From contig CAISEP010000016.1 of assembly GCA_903884425.1 (NCBI GenBank), positions 457,599 through 521,598 on the forward strand: a stretch of DNA of 64,000 nt, given 5' to 3'. Positions 1-13,500 of this stretch are shown in pieces. A program made the translations under genes and the position numbers. The DNA is from an uncultured Caulobacterales bacterium. GTDB lineage: Bacteria; Pseudomonadota; Alphaproteobacteria; Caulobacterales; Caulobacteraceae. Below the pieces are notes generated by a model, which had not been told where the DNA came from, searched no databases, and saw only the letters and a program-made list of their open reading frames with translations. Every line of letters begins with the position of its first letter. Positions within the stretch are counted from its first letter, which is position 1.

Positions 1-99
1 GCCCTGTTCCCGAGGATCGAGCGGCGGCACCGACGCCTGGTTCTGGAAATGGCCCGGGCCCTGGTCAGGGAGTCACCCGTCGAGGCGAATGTCGACTGA
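1..99 (+). CDS. Possible C-terminal end of a gene entering from the left edge
   Basis: Frame 1 is open from the window edge to a TGA at 97-99 and encodes about 32 residues. They are charged and helix-like (ERRHRRLVLEMARALVRE), as at the end of many small regulators or helical proteins. It would run convergent to xthA and overlap its end by 27 nt. No family can be named from so short a piece, and the open frame could be chance in GC-rich DNA. Confidence 0.3.
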   Translation, partial: ALFPRIERRHRRLVLEMARALVRESPVEANVD

Positions 100-885
100 C
101 ACCGGCGCATGGTCGGACGGGCGCTCCCACTCCCGCACCGTATCGTGCACCCGGGCATCGGCCCGGCCACTGTCCCGCGCCGCGGGGGCGAGGCCAGGGC
201 TGGCCCACAGATGGTCCAGCCGCAGCCCGCGGTTGGACTTGCGGAAGTCCTGGGCGCGATAGCTCCACCAGCTGTAGAGCTTGGTCGGTTCCGGCACCGC
301 CTCCCGGGGCAGGTCGATGAAGCCGAGGGACGCCTGCATCCGGGCGATGGCCTCGAGTTCCACGGGGGTGTGGCTGACCACCTTCAGCATCTGGCGGTGG
401 CTCCAGACGTCATTCTCCCCCGGGGCCACGTTGAAGTCCCCGGTCAGTAGCAGGGGGGCCTTCGGGTCCCGCGCCGCCATGGCATCCGTGGTGTGGCGCA
501 GGAAGTCGAGCTTGTGGGCGAACTTGGGGTTCTCCACCGGGTCGGGCACGTCGCCCCCGGCGGGGATGTACAGGGTCTGGATCTCCATCCCGGCCACGAT
601 CACCCCGACATTGCGGGCATGGCCCTCCCGGCACAGGTCCAGGACCGGAGCCGGAGTGATCGGCAGGCGGGAGGCAATGGCCACCCCGTGCCAGCCCTTC
701 TGCCCCTTCAGCGCCAGATGCGGCAGGCCCATGGCCTCGAAGGCGGCAACGGGAAACTCCCCGTCATGGCACTTGGTCTCCTGCAGGCACAGGACATCGA
801 TGGCCGCTTCGGTGACGAACCGGGTCACCTGGTCGATGCGCAGGCGGACGGAATTGATGTTCCAGGTGGCGACCCGAAGGCGCAT
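73..885 (-). CDS. xthA: Exodeoxyribonuclease III
   Basis: 270-residue AP endonuclease / 3'-5' exonuclease of the EEP superfamily, used in base-excision repair. Visible motifs in order: ATWNINSVR at residues 6-14, LQETK at 34-38 (metal-binding Glu36), LTGDFNVAP mid-protein, LRLDHLWAS, and the C-terminal catalytic SDHAPVSVDI. The length matches the family. The start is the ATG at 885 because the first residues MRLRVATWN are the usual family N-terminus; the frame stays open further upstream only as antisense of trpS. The stop lies close to the left-edge frame on the other strand. Confidence 0.95.
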   Translation of the reverse strand: MRLRVATWNINSVRLRIDQVTRFVTEAAIDVLCLQETKCHDGEFPVAAFEAMGLPHLALKGQKGWHGVAIASRLPITPAPVLDLCREGHARNVGVIVAGMEIQTLYIPAGGDVPDPVENPKFAHKLDFLRHTTDAMAARDPKAPLLLTGDFNVAPGENDVWSHRQMLKVVSHTPVELEAIARMQASLGFIDLPREAVPEPTKLYSWWSYRAQDFRKSNRGLRLDHLWASPGLAPAARDSGRADARVHDTVREWERPSDHAPVSVDIRLDG

Positions 886-914
886 CTGTGGTCTCCGATC
901 CCGGCTTGACGGGT

Positions 915-1955
<1,041 letters not shown>

Positions 1956-1965
1956 GACGGGGCTC

Positions 1966-3618
1966 TTAAAGGGAATTGTCGGCGATTGCATCCGAAGTTC
2001 GCGGCGAACGGCGCAGGGCCGCGCGGATTTCCTGCACGGTCAGGGCGCGCAGGGCGAACAACAGCACCAGATAGACCACGGCCCCGACCGCGACCGCCAG
2101 CACGACGGCGATCTCCTTGCGGTGCAGGAGAAAGGGCTCGTACAGGGGCCGCGTCTCGCCCGCCAGGTACAGAAGCCCGGTCAGCACGCCGCTGGCGATC
2201 ATGATCCGCACCAGCCGGGACACGGCGGCGGCGGACGGGGCGTAGTAGCCCCGCTGCAGCAGGGCGCGCAGCATCTGCGCCACGTTCAGCCACGCGGCCA
2301 GGGCCGTGGCCGCGGCAATGCCCGCGACCCCGTGCATCAGGAAGAACAGGGCCACGCCCGCCACCACATTGACCCCCACGCTCACCAGGGCAAAGCGCAT
2401 GGGGCTCTTGGTGTCCTGCCGGGCGAAGAAGGCCTGGTTCAGGATCCGGGTCAGGACGAAGGCCGGGGTGCCGAGGCCGTACCAGAACAGGGCATTGGCC
2501 GTCTGGTGGGCATCGAACAGGGTGAACTCCCCCCGGGTGAACAGGGCGTCGATCAGGAAGAAGGGCATGCCCACCAGGGCCGCGGCGGCGGGCAGGGAAA
2601 AGGCCAGGGACAGGGCCATGGCCTCGTCCATGGCGGACTGCGCCCCCCCGTGGTCGCCGGACTGGACGGTGGTGGACAGGCGCGGCAGCAGGGCCACGCC
2701 GATGGCCACGCCCACCAGACCAAGGGGCAGCTGGTAGAGCCGGTCGGCGGCGGCCAGCCACGAGCGGCCGCCGGGCACCAGGCTCGCCAGATTGCCGCTG
2801 ATGAAGATGTTGATCTGGGTGGCGCTGGCGGCGATGGCACCGGGAATGGCCAGCCCGATCAGGGCCTTGATCTCCGGCGTCAGGCGCGGCAGGCGGACAT
2901 CCACTCGGGCCCCGGACTTGCGCACCCCCCACCACAGCAGCCCCGCCTGCAGGACGCCGGCCACGATCACCCCGACGGAGGCGGCATAGGCGGCGGCCAC
3001 GGCCTCGGTCTGCGGCCAGACGGCCACCAGCATGACGAGGTTGAGCAGGGTGGGGGCCAGGGCCGACACGATGAAGCGCCCCCGCGCCTGCAGCACCCCG
3101 GACAGGTGGGCATAGATGGCCATGCAGGGCAGATAGGGCATGGCGATCTGGGTCAGGGTGACCGCCAGCTTGAACTTCACCAGGTCATGGGCATAGCCCG
3201 GATTGATCACGTACATCAGCCACGGCATGGCCAGCTGGGCCCCCACGGTGATGACGATGGTGGCGGCGGCGAGGGTGGCCATGGCATCGGCGGCCAGGAC
3301 GTCGGCGATCTCCTCCCCCTCGGTGGCGAGGCTGCGGGCATAGGCCGGAACGAAGGCGGTGGCGAAGGCCCCCTCGGCGAAGATCCGCCGGAACAGGTTC
3401 GGGAAGGCGAGCGCGGTGTTATAGCAGTCCGCCGCGATGGTGGAGGACGCCCCCATCCGGTAGGTGATCACCAGGTCCCGCAGGAAGCCCATCACCCGGC
3501 TGATCATGGTCAGGCCCGAATAGATGGCGGAGGACCGCATCACGCTGGCACCCGGCCGGGGTGCGGCGGATGCAGGGGTCGCGCCGGTCGGGGCTGCGGA
3601 TTTGAGGGGGGAGGTCAT
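1966..3618 (-). CDS. murJ: Lipid II flippase MurJ
   Basis: 550-residue polytopic inner-membrane protein of the MOP superfamily that moves lipid II to the periplasmic side for peptidoglycan synthesis. The N-terminal family signature is clear after about 26 variable residues: [22 protein letters not shown], then [23 protein letters not shown]. About 14 hydrophobic segments follow, and the length is normal. An internal ATG at MRSSAIY could be the true start; the upstream ATG at 3618 gives an Ala/Pro-rich extension. It is divergent from queG and followed by trpS. Confidence 0.94.
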   Translation of the reverse strand: MTSPLKSAAPTGATPASAAPRPGASVMRSSAIYSGLTMISRVMGFLRDLVITYRMGASSTIAADCYNTALAFPNLFRRIFAEGAFATAFVPAYARSLATEGEEIADVLAADAMATLAAATIVITVGAQLAMPWLMYVINPGYAHDLVKFKLAVTLTQIAMPYLPCMAIYAHLSGVLQARGRFIVSALAPTLLNLVMLVAVWPQTEAVAAAYAASVGVIVAGVLQAGLLWWGVRKSGARVDVRLPRLTPEIKALIGLAIPGAIAASATQINIFISGNLASLVPGGRSWLAAADRLYQLPLGLVGVAIGVALLPRLSTTVQSGDHGGAQSAMDEAMALSLAFSLPAAAALVGMPFFLIDALFTRGEFTLFDAHQTANALFWYGLGTPAFVLTRILNQAFFARQDTKSPMRFALVSVGVNVVAGVALFFLMHGVAGIAAATALAAWLNVAQMLRALLQRGYYAPSAAAVSRLVRIMIASGVLTGLLYLAGETRPLYEPFLLHRKEIAVVLAVAVGAVVYLVLLFALRALTVQEIRAALRRSPRTSDAIADNSL

Positions 3619-3694
3619 CCCCCGCCTATGCTCTCATCTTTTGCGAGCGGTCAAGGCGCTGTGACGGGGCGGCGGCGGCAGTATATGAGGGGGG

Positions 3695-4804
<1,110 letters not shown>

Positions 4805-4837
4805 GGAGCGCCTCCCCAACTGACCTGTGTGTGCCCC

Positions 4838-5401
4838 ATGGACCTTTCCAAGATCCCGACCGGTGTGAACCCTCCCTATGATGTGAACGCCGTCATCGAA
4901 ATTCCCCAGGGCGGCGAGCCCGTGAAGTACGAGATCGACAAGGAGTCCGGCGCGATCTTCGTCGACCGCTTCCTCCACACCGCCATGTTCTATCCCGGCA
5001 ATTACGGCTTCATTCCCCACACCCTCGCCGATGACGGCGACCCGATGGACATCATGGTGGTCGGCCCGACCCCGGTGGTGCCGGGGGCCATCATCCGCTG
5101 CCGTCCCATCGGCGTCCTGAAGATGCGCGACGAGAAGGGCGGCGACGAGAAGATCCTGGCCGTGCCGGTGGACGCCCTGCACCCCTTCTATACCGGCGTG
5201 GACAGCTGGCGCGCCCTGCCCACCATCCTGACCGAGCAGATCGCCCACTTCTTCCAGCACTACAAGGACCTGGAAAAGGGCAAGGAGACCTTCATCGCCG
5301 GATGGGGCGATGCCGAGGAGGCCGGTCACCTGATCCGCGAATCCATCGAGCGGGCCGCTGCGGCGGACGAGGCCCCACGCAAGCTGCTCAGCCCGGCCTG
5401 A
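4838..5401 (+). CDS. ppa: Inorganic pyrophosphatase
   Basis: 187-residue family I soluble pyrophosphatase that hydrolyses PPi from biosynthetic reactions. It shows the YEIDKESG, DRFLHTAMFYPGNYGFIPHT and metal-binding DDGDPMDIMV (D-x-D-P-x-D) motifs, then the KILAVPVDA and HFFQHYKDLE segments. The ATG at 4838 was chosen over the in-frame GTG at 4829 because MDLSKIPTG matches the usual family N-terminus. It lies 33 nt after queG and is followed by a strong intrinsic terminator at 5430-5459. Confidence 0.96.
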   Translation: MDLSKIPTGVNPPYDVNAVIEIPQGGEPVKYEIDKESGAIFVDRFLHTAMFYPGNYGFIPHTLADDGDPMDIMVVGPTPVVPGAIIRCRPIGVLKMRDEKGGDEKILAVPVDALHPFYTGVDSWRALPTILTEQIAHFFQHYKDLEKGKETFIAGWGDAEEAGHLIRESIERAAAADEAPRKLLSPA

Positions 5402-5429
5402 TCAGCGATCCGGTCCGCCAGACGTTTCA

Positions 5430-5459
5430 GGGGGTGTCCGCCGGGCACCCCCTTTTTTT
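5430..5459 (+). terminator. Rho-independent terminator after ppa
   Basis: A 10-bp stem (GGGGGTGTCC at 5430-5439 with GGGCACCCCC at 5443-5452, one T-G wobble) has a 3-nt loop and is followed directly by seven T residues at 5453-5459. It lies between the convergent genes ppa and trmB. The T-run is only on the ppa side, so it serves ppa. Confidence 0.9.
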
Positions 5460-5477
5460 GTCGGAAAGGTCCCGGCC

Positions 5478-6161
5478 TCAGCGCCGGACGAGGTCCAGAT
5501 AGACCGGAGCGATGTCCCCCAGGCCCTTTTCCTGGTAGCGGGTGGTCACGTGGTCGGCGGGGGGCGCGCGCCAGTCGTCTGCCCGCTCCGCCGTCCAGCT
5601 CAGGTCCGGATGAGCGAGGAACCGCTGCAGGGCCCAGTCCGCGTAGTCTGCCCAGTCCGTGGCGAACCGCAGCCGACCGCCGGGGATGAGGACCCGGACC
5701 AGCTCCGCCACGAAGGCAGTCTGCACCAGTCGGCGCTTGCGGTGCCGGGCCTTGGGCCAGGGATCGGGAAACAGGATGAACACCCGGTCGAGGCTGGCAT
5801 CGGGCAGCCGGTCGAGGATGTCCCGGGCGTCTCCCACGTGCAGGCGGACATTGCCCAGCCCCGCCTCGTCCACGTGACGCAGGGCGCTGGCAGCCCCGTT
5901 GAGGAAGGGCTCCGCCCCGATCAGGGTCGCCTCGGGGTGCCGGGCCGCCTGGCCCGCCAGATGTTCCCCGCCGCCGAAGCCGATCTCCAGCCACAGCTGG
6001 TCCCGTCCCGCCCTCAGGCCGTCCCGGGTCAGGGGCTGGTCCAGGGGCACCGCGATCCGCGGCAGCAGGGTGTCCAGCAGCGCGCCCTGGGCCGGCTTGA
6101 TCGTGCGGGACTTCACCCGGCCGAAGGTGCGCAGGGGAGGGTGGGGGTCGGACGATGTCAT
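5478..6161 (-). CDS. trmB: tRNA (guanine-N7-)-methyltransferase TrmB
   Basis: 227-residue SAM-dependent enzyme that methylates G46 of tRNA. The TrmB signatures are present: LWLEIGFGGGEHLAGQA (SAM-binding loop), IGAEPFLNG, VFILFPDPWPKARHRKRRL and the C-terminal TTRYQEKG. It shares a direction with metK, which is upstream (start of trmB to metK stop about 47 nt), so the two may be cotranscribed; that links a SAM consumer to the SAM producer, although such clustering is not rare in alphaproteobacteria. Confidence 0.95.
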   Translation of the reverse strand: MTSSDPHPPLRTFGRVKSRTIKPAQGALLDTLLPRIAVPLDQPLTRDGLRAGRDQLWLEIGFGGGEHLAGQAARHPEATLIGAEPFLNGAASALRHVDEAGLGNVRLHVGDARDILDRLPDASLDRVFILFPDPWPKARHRKRRLVQTAFVAELVRVLIPGGRLRFATDWADYADWALQRFLAHPDLSWTAERADDWRAPPADHVTTRYQEKGLGDIAPVYLDLVRR

Positions 6162-6208
6162 GGACAGGCCATAGCCCGGTCAGGGGCCGTTGGCCATCAT
6201 CCCTGGGC

Positions 6209-7375
<1,167 letters not shown>

Positions 7376-7422
7376 GGCGAACTCCGGCAAGGACAGGGAT
7401 CGGACGAAGGTGCGCCTGAACC

Positions 7423-7440
7423 TATAAAGATATCTTTATA
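7423..7440. promoter_or_regulatory. 18-bp perfect palindrome in metK promoter (SahR-type operator candidate)
   Basis: TATAAAGATATCTTTATA is a perfect inverted repeat and an AT-rich island in ~70% GC DNA. On the metK strand a TTGCAC (7447-7442) and a TAGGTT (7424-7419) lie 17 nt apart, so the palindrome fills the -35/-10 spacer of a possible promoter. From memory, ArsR-type SahR/SAM-cycle repressors of proteobacteria use ATAAAGATATCTTTAT-like sites near metK and related genes; that assignment is inference and no such regulator gene is in the window. Confidence 0.65.
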
Positions 7441-7604
7441 TGTGCAAGTCATTCTGTGAGCCTGCGCCGCCGAACCCCGATCCCGTCGCCAAATCGTCAC
7501 TGGCGCAGGCCCTCCGCATCGGCCTATCGAGGGGCCTGCGGGCGTTTCGCCCCGCATCACGCCCCCGTACCCTGTCCCAGCATCCTGACCCCGGGTCCGT
7601 CCCC

Positions 7605-9047
7605 ATGACCGGCTCCACGCCTCCCGCCGATCCCACGCCCCGCGCCGGGGGCCAGCTCGTCCTCGGCCGGGAGGAGTGGGTGGCCCTGCCGGATCTCGGC
7701 CTGCCGGCGATCCGGGCCAAGGTGGACACCGGGGCGCGGACCTCGGCCCTGCACGCCTATGGCCTGCAGACCTTCGGCCCGGCGGAGGCACCGTGGGTGC
7801 GGTTCCGGGTGCAACCCATCCCCGGACGGGCGGACGTGGACGTGGACTGCGCCGCCGAGATCGTGGACCGTCGGGCGGTGACCAGCTCCAACGGCGAGAC
7901 CGAGGTGCGCCATGTGGTCCGCGCGGACCTGGTCCTGGCCGGACGGGCCGTCTCCGCGGAGGTGTCCCTCACCAATCGCGACGGCATGAGCAGCCGGATG
8001 CTGCTGGGCCGCCAGGCCCTGGAGGCCCTGGGTGCGGTGGTGGACCCCACGCTGGCGGAAACCCAGCCGGCCCTGGACTATGGGGTCTACCTGTCGGGTC
8101 CCGCCCGGACCGCCGCCCGCCCCTCCCTGCGGATCGCCCTTCTGACCGTGAATGCGGGGAACTATTCCAGCCGTCGGCTGATCGAGGCCGCGACGGCCCG
8201 CGGTCACCGGATCGATGCCATCGACACCACCCGCTGCTACATGAACATCAATGTGCTCGCCCCGTCGGTCCTGTATGACGGCGAGGTGCTCGAGCCCTAT
8301 GACGCGGTGATCCCCCGCATCGGGTCGCCCCTGACCGACTATGGGCTGGCCGTCGTCCGCCAGTTCGAGATGACCGGGGCCTTCTGCCTCAACCGGGCCG
8401 GGGCCATCGGTGCCGCGCGGGACAAGCTGCATGCCCTGCAGGTGCTGGCGCGCAAGGGGGTGGCCATGCCGACCACCGCCTTCGCCCGGTCACCGAAGGA
8501 TACCCGCCACGTGCTGGGCCTGGTGGGTGGCGCGCCGCTGGTGGTGAAGCTGCTGCAGGGCAGCCAGGGCCGCGGCGTGGTGCTGGCCGAGACTACGCAG
8601 GCTGCGGAATCGGTGATCTCCGCCTTCCGCGACCTGGAGGCCGACATCCTGGTGCAGGAGTTCGTGGCCGAGGCCGGGGGCGCGGATGTCCGCTGCTTCG
8701 TCATCGGCGGACGGGTGGTGGCGGCCATGAAGCGCCAGGCCAAATTGGGCGACTTCCGCTCCAACCTGCACCAGGGGGGCGAGGCCCTGCCGGTGAAGAT
8801 CACCACCGCCGAGCGCGATCTGGCGGTGCGGGCGGTCCGGGCGCTCGGCCTGCAGGTCGCCGGCGTGGACATCCTGCGGGCCCATGACGGTCCCAAGGTG
8901 ATCGAGGTCAATGCCTCCCCCGGCCTGCAGGGGGTGGAGCGGGCCAGCGGAAAGGATGTCGCCGACCTGATCATCCGCCACCTGGAAGGCCGTGTTTCCC
9001 CCCTCGGCCCGTCGTCCCGGCCGCCGCTGGCGACCTCTGCCGGTTGA
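7605..9047 (+). CDS. RimB-RimK fusion: retropepsin-like (ATP-dependent zinc) protease domain plus RimK-type ATP-grasp ligase
   Basis: 480 residues in two parts. Residues ~17-160 match the PF05618-type retropepsin-like domain (RimB), with [14 protein letters not shown] (DTGA at 41-44) and [12 protein letters not shown]. Residues ~175-465 are a RimK ATP-grasp ligase: [11 protein letters not shown] start, nucleotide loop GSQGRGV near 319, and metal-binding [14 protein letters not shown] near 432. RimK adds glutamates to a C-terminus, classically ribosomal protein S6; RimB acts as the partner protease/regulator. The ATG at 7605 was chosen because the upstream open frame (from 7440) has no conserved sequence and crosses the metK operator. 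Confidence 0.85.
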   Translation: MTGSTPPADPTPRAGGQLVLGREEWVALPDLGLPAIRAKVDTGARTSALHAYGLQTFGPAEAPWVRFRVQPIPGRADVDVDCAAEIVDRRAVTSSNGETEVRHVVRADLVLAGRAVSAEVSLTNRDGMSSRMLLGRQALEALGAVVDPTLAETQPALDYGVYLSGPARTAARPSLRIALLTVNAGNYSSRRLIEAATARGHRIDAIDTTRCYMNINVLAPSVLYDGEVLEPYDAVIPRIGSPLTDYGLAVVRQFEMTGAFCLNRAGAIGAARDKLHALQVLARKGVAMPTTAFARSPKDTRHVLGLVGGAPLVVKLLQGSQGRGVVLAETTQAAESVISAFRDLEADILVQEFVAEAGGADVRCFVIGGRVVAAMKRQAKLGDFRSNLHQGGEALPVKITTAERDLAVRAVRALGLQVAGVDILRAHDGPKVIEVNASPGLQGVERASGKDVADLIIRHLEGRVSPLGPSSRPPLATSAG

Positions 9048-9125
9048 CCGAAGAGAGGCTTTGCGTCAGGCAGTCCGGACAGCGGCGGGATCGGCCGCGG
9101 AACTCCTGGGGCGGCGAAGGGGCGG

Positions 9126-10187
9126 ATGCAGCAGTCGAGCGTGTCACGGGTGGCTCTCATCGTCCTGGCCGTGATCGCCGCCGGGGCCGCCATGAACTGG
9201 GCCGCGTCGATTCTCACCCCCCTGGTGCTGGCCCTGTTCCTCACCGTGCTGATCGACAGCTTTGCCCGGTTCCTCCAGCGACGGGCGCCGTTCATTCCGG
9301 AGTGGGCGGACCTGCCCCTGGCCCTGCTGATCTCCACCATCGGCTTCGCGGTCACGGTCTGGGTGGTGGTGGACAATGCCGCGGCCTTCTCCACCAAGCT
9401 GGTGGCCGACGCCCCGCGGCTGAACCACGCCCTGATGCAGGTGTCGGCCCTGGCCGGGGTCAAGGCCCCGCCCACGGTCGAGGCCCTGATCAACCAGATC
9501 AATCCCGCCCGCTATTTCGGCGATGTGGCCCATGCCCTGCAGTCCTTTGCGGCGGGGGCGGTCTATGTGTTCATCTATACCGGCTTCCTGATCGCCGCCC
9601 GGGCCGGCCTGCGGGGCAAGGTGGACGCCCTGTGGCCGGTCCTGGAGGAGCGCGAGCAGGCCATCCTGGTCTTCAGCCGCATCCGCGACGGGGTGGAGCG
9701 CTATCTCTGGATCCAGACGGTTTCGGGGGCGCTGATCGCGGTCCTGTCCTGGGCCCTGATGGCGGCTCTGGGTCTGCAGAACGCCACCTTCTGGGCCTTC
9801 CTGATCTTCATCATCGTGTTCGTCCCCGTGATCGGCGGACTGATCGCCGCCGCCCTGCCGCCCCTTTTCGCCCTGGTCCAGTTCCCGACCCTGTGGGAGC
9901 CGGTGGCCCTGTTCTGCGGCCTGCAGACCATCCTGTTCGTGGTGGGCAGCATCCTGTTGCCGCGGATGCAGCGGGACGGGCTGAACATCGACCCGGTGGT
10001 GGTGCTGCTGAGCCTGGCGGTCTGGGGGGCCATCTGGGGCATTCCCGGCATGTTCCTGTCCACGCCGCTGACGGTGACCGCGATCATCATCCTGGCCCAG
10101 TTCCCCAATGCCCGCTGGATCGCCGTCCTTTTGTCCGGCGACGGTCATCCTGAGCCGGCCGCCCCGACCGGCAGCGCCCCCCGGTGA
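9126..10187 (+). CDS. AI-2E family transporter (PerM/YdiK-like)
   Basis: 353-residue inner-membrane protein with about eight hydrophobic segments, including VALIVLAVIAAGAAMNWA near the N-terminus and the long conserved C-terminal block FLIFIIVFVPVIGGLIAAALPP, then GSILLPRMQRDGLNIDPVVVLLSLAVWG and WGIPGMFLSTPLTV, which define the family. Substrate is unknown for most members; some act as Na+/H+ antiporters or autoinducer exporters. A GGGGCGG run precedes the ATG. It lies 78 nt after the RimB-RimK fusion and is followed by a terminator. Confidence 0.88.
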   Translation: MQQSSVSRVALIVLAVIAAGAAMNWAASILTPLVLALFLTVLIDSFARFLQRRAPFIPEWADLPLALLISTIGFAVTVWVVVDNAAAFSTKLVADAPRLNHALMQVSALAGVKAPPTVEALINQINPARYFGDVAHALQSFAAGAVYVFIYTGFLIAARAGLRGKVDALWPVLEEREQAILVFSRIRDGVERYLWIQTVSGALIAVLSWALMAALGLQNATFWAFLIFIIVFVPVIGGLIAAALPPLFALVQFPTLWEPVALFCGLQTILFVVGSILLPRMQRDGLNIDPVVVLLSLAVWGAIWGIPGMFLSTPLTVTAIIILAQFPNARWIAVLLSGDGHPEPAAPTGSAPR

Positions 10188-10198
10188 TCACCGGACCC

Positions 10199-10226
10199 TG
10201 GGCTCACGGAGAGCCCAAAGGTTTTT
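10199..10226 (+). terminator. Probable terminator after the AI-2E transporter gene
   Basis: A 7-bp stem (TGGGCTC at 10199-10205 with GAGCCCA at 10211-10217, 5-nt loop) is followed after four bases by five T residues at 10222-10226. It starts 12 nt after the transporter stop codon. Confidence 0.65.
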
Positions 10227-10526
10227 GCGCCACCCCCCTCCCATCCCGGGCAAGGCTGCCTATCTATTGGGCGTCGGGCGCATCCCCCCTCGCCTGACCC
10301 ATCGCACGGCCCGCCCCCCTGGGGTGTCGTGCCGTCGCAGATGTTCCGTGGTGCCCCTCCACGGAACCCGCGCCGCCGGACGCCCCCCCGTCCGGCGGCG
10401 CTTTCGTCTGGGCCCGACCCGCCGGATTTTTTTGCCCCGACCCCTTGTTGAAGCTTCGCTAAGGAGGTTTAGGGTAAATTCACGTGAACCGATCCCGTTC
10501 AGAGGGTCGATAATTGCGGGAATCCC
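10227..10526 (+). promoter_or_regulatory. Structured non-coding leader upstream of NAD-glutamate dehydrogenase
   Basis: This 300-nt stretch has no credible gene. It holds two consecutive perfect hairpins. One has an 8-bp stem TTCCGTGG/CCACGGAA at 10344-10351 and 10359-10366. The other has a 13-bp stem GCGCCGCCGGACG/CGTCCGGCGGCGC at 10370-10382 and 10389-10401 with a C6 loop, followed by TTTCGTCT. Further on, a TTGTTG (10445-10450) and a TTTAGG (10468-10473) are 17 nt apart and could be a weak promoter. An AAGGAGGT at 10461-10468 is too far from the ATG to be its ribosome-binding site. Confidence 0.45.
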
Positions 10527-13500
10527 ATGACTTCCGACAAGCAAATCCCCTTTTCCCGGGAAAACCTCCTGGAAGCCTTCCGCGAACAGGGACGTTTCGG
10601 GTCGCTTTCGCCCACGCAACAGGACTTTGTCGATCAGGCCTTCGACGATGCCCGGGCCGATGAGCTTCCGGGGGTCTCCATCGGGGACCTGGCGGCCTGG
10701 CTGGTCCTGGCCTGGTCGGCAGCGGACCATCTGAACGGCGAACCCGTGATCCGCCTCTCGCCGGCGGTCGGAGCGTCCGGGCAGCCCCTGGGTCTGGACC
10801 TGCTGGTGGTGGCCCAGCCCGATGCCCCCTTCCTCGTGGACAGCGTGATGGGCGAGCTGGCGGACGGCGGCCTCGATGTCCGCGCCATGTTCCACCCGGT
10901 GGTCGCCACGCGGCGGGACGCGGCCGGGCAGCGGTCGGCGGAGGGCCACAGTCGCCGGGAATCCGTCATCATCGTCGCCATGGTCCCCGTGGGCGAGGAC
11001 CGCCGGGACAGCGTGGTGGCCGGTGTCGCGGCGACGCTCGCCGATGTCCGCCAGGCCGTGGCCGATTTCGAACCCATGCGCGACCTCCTGCGTCAGACGA
11101 CGGCGGAGCTGAAGCAGGCCCTCACGGCCGACGGCGCGGCGCTTGCCCGCTGGCTGAAGGCCCGCGGGTCCCGGGCCCCGGGGGCTCCGGCGGAGACGGT
11201 GGAGGAGTATCTCCACTTCCTGCGCTGGCTGGGGGAGGATCATTTCGTCTTCCTCGGTGCCCGGGTCTATGAATATCCCCGCCTCGCCAATGGCGACTAT
11301 GCGCCGGAGGAGCCGGGCCACGGGGATGACGCCAGCCTGGGCGTGCTGCGGGACAACGAACTGGCGGTGCTGCGCCGGGCCAGCGAGCCGGCGCTGCTGA
11401 CCTCGGAGCTGAAGGGCTATCTGGAGACTTCGGCCCCCCTGATCGTGGCCAAGTCCAACCTGCGCTCCCGCGTCCACCGGCGGACCTACATGGATTATGT
11501 GGGCGTGAAGCGCTACGCCCCGGACGGGGCCGCCATCGGCGAGGTGCGCTTCGTCGGCCTGTTCACCGCCGAGGCCTATGACGAGGCCGCCCGGGACATC
11601 CCCCTGATCCGCCGCAAGATCAGCCATGTGCTCGCCCGCGCCGGGGAGAACCCCAGCGCCCACAACGAGAAGCGACTGCGCAACATCATCGAGGGCTATC
11701 CCCGGGACGAACTCTTCCAGGCGGAGGAGGACGATCTCTACGACACCGCCATGGGCATCCTGCACCTGTTCGACCGGCCCCGCGCGCGGATCTTCGTCCG
11801 CCGGGATCCCTTCGACCGGTTCATCTCCGCCATCGTCTTCGTCCCCCGGGACCGGTACAATTCCGAGATGCGCCAGAAGGTCGGCCAACTGCTGGCCGAG
11901 GCCTGGGGCGGACGGGTCTCGGCCTATTACCCCAATTTCGGGACCGAGCCGCTTGCCCGGGTCCACTATGTGCTCGGCGTCACCCCCCGTCGCCATTCGG
12001 AGCCGGACCTGCGGGCCCTGGAGCAGTCGATCGACGAGATCACCCGCACCTGGACCGACCGCTTCGCCCAGGCCGCCCGCAGCGGCGGGGTGGAACCCGG
12101 CCGGGTGGCAGAGCTGCTGGCCCGCTATGCCGGCGCCTTCCCGCCCGGCTACCAGGCCCAGTACGACGCCGCCGAAGCCCTGCGCGATGCCGCCGAGATG
12201 GATGCGCTGGACGCGGCCGAGGCACCCTTGCGGGTCCGCGGCTACCGGTTCGACGATGATCCGGCCACGTCCTTCCGCTTCAAGATCTATCACGCCGGTC
12301 AGGCCGTGCCCCTGTCGGAGGTCCTGCCCATCCTCGAGCACATGGGCCTGAAGGCCATTGTCGAGGAGGGCTTTCCCGTCCGCCGGGGGGACGCCCACGA
12401 GGCGGTCTGGGTCCACGAATTCGTGGTCGACGATCCCCGCGGGGCCCATCTCAGCTTTGCCGATGTGAAGGACCCCTTCGAGGAGACCTTCACCGCCGTC
12501 TGGACCGGCCAGGCGGAAAGCGACGGCTTCAACCGGCTGGTGATCGAGCTCGGTCTGCACTGGCGGGATGCGGCCCTGATCCGGGCGCTGGCCCGCTATC
12601 GCCAGCAGACCGGGCTGGACCCCAGCCAGGCCGTGCAGCAGGAAGCACTGCGGGACCACCCCGGCGTGGCGCGGCTGATCCTCGACCTGTTCCGGGTGAA
12701 GTTCCACCCGGGCATCGCCACCCTGCTGAAGGACCGGCGGGACCAGGCGGATGCGGTCTATGCGGAGATCAACACCGCGCTCCAGGCGGTGGAAAGCCTC
12801 GACGCCGACCGGGCCCTGCGGCGCATGGCCCAGCTGGTGCACAGCCTGCAGCGCACCAACTTCTACCAGCGCCAGGCCGACGGCACGCCCAAGCCCTATA
12901 TCAGCTTCAAGATCGCCAGCCGGGAGCTGGACGACCTGCCCCTGCCGAAGCCTTTCCGCGAGATCTTCGTCGCCGCCCCGCATGTGGAGGGAGTGCATCT
13001 GCGCTTCGGGCCGGTGGCCCGGGGCGGTTTGCGCTGGTCCGACCGGCGGGATGACTTCCGCACCGAGGTGCTGAGCCTGGTGAAGGCCCAGCAGGTGAAG
13101 AACGCGGTGATCGTGCCGGTGGGCTCCAAGGGCGGCTTCTATCCCAAGCAACTGCCCCAGCAGGTGGGCACCGATGCCTGGCGGGCAGAGGGGGTGCGGG
13201 CCTATCGCACCTTCCTGTCCGGCCTCCTCGACATCACCGACAATCTCGACGCCGACGGCCAGGTGGTGCGGCCCATGAACGTCATCGCCTTCGACGGGGA
13301 CGACCCCTATCTCGTCGTCGCAGCCGACAAGGGCACGGCCACCTTCTCCGACATCGCCAACGGGGTGGCCCACGACTACGGCTTCTGGCTGGGGGATGCC
13401 TTCGCGTCCGGCGGCTCGGTGGGCTATGACCACAAGGCCATGGGCATCACCGCCCGCGGGGCCTGGGAAGCGGTGAAGCGCCACTTCCGCGAGCTGGGCA

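Noticed and set aside
10144..10154. GTCATCCTGAG at the end of the AI-2E transporter gene, matching part of the palindromic repeat
   Set aside because: Only 11 nt match, within coding sequence and without a partner unit; may be a relic but not supportable.
10480..10515. A GTG-started 9-codon frame ahead of the NAD-GDH ATG as a leader peptide
   Set aside because: The AAGGAGG is 16 nt upstream of the GTG and the peptide has no run of a regulatory amino acid.
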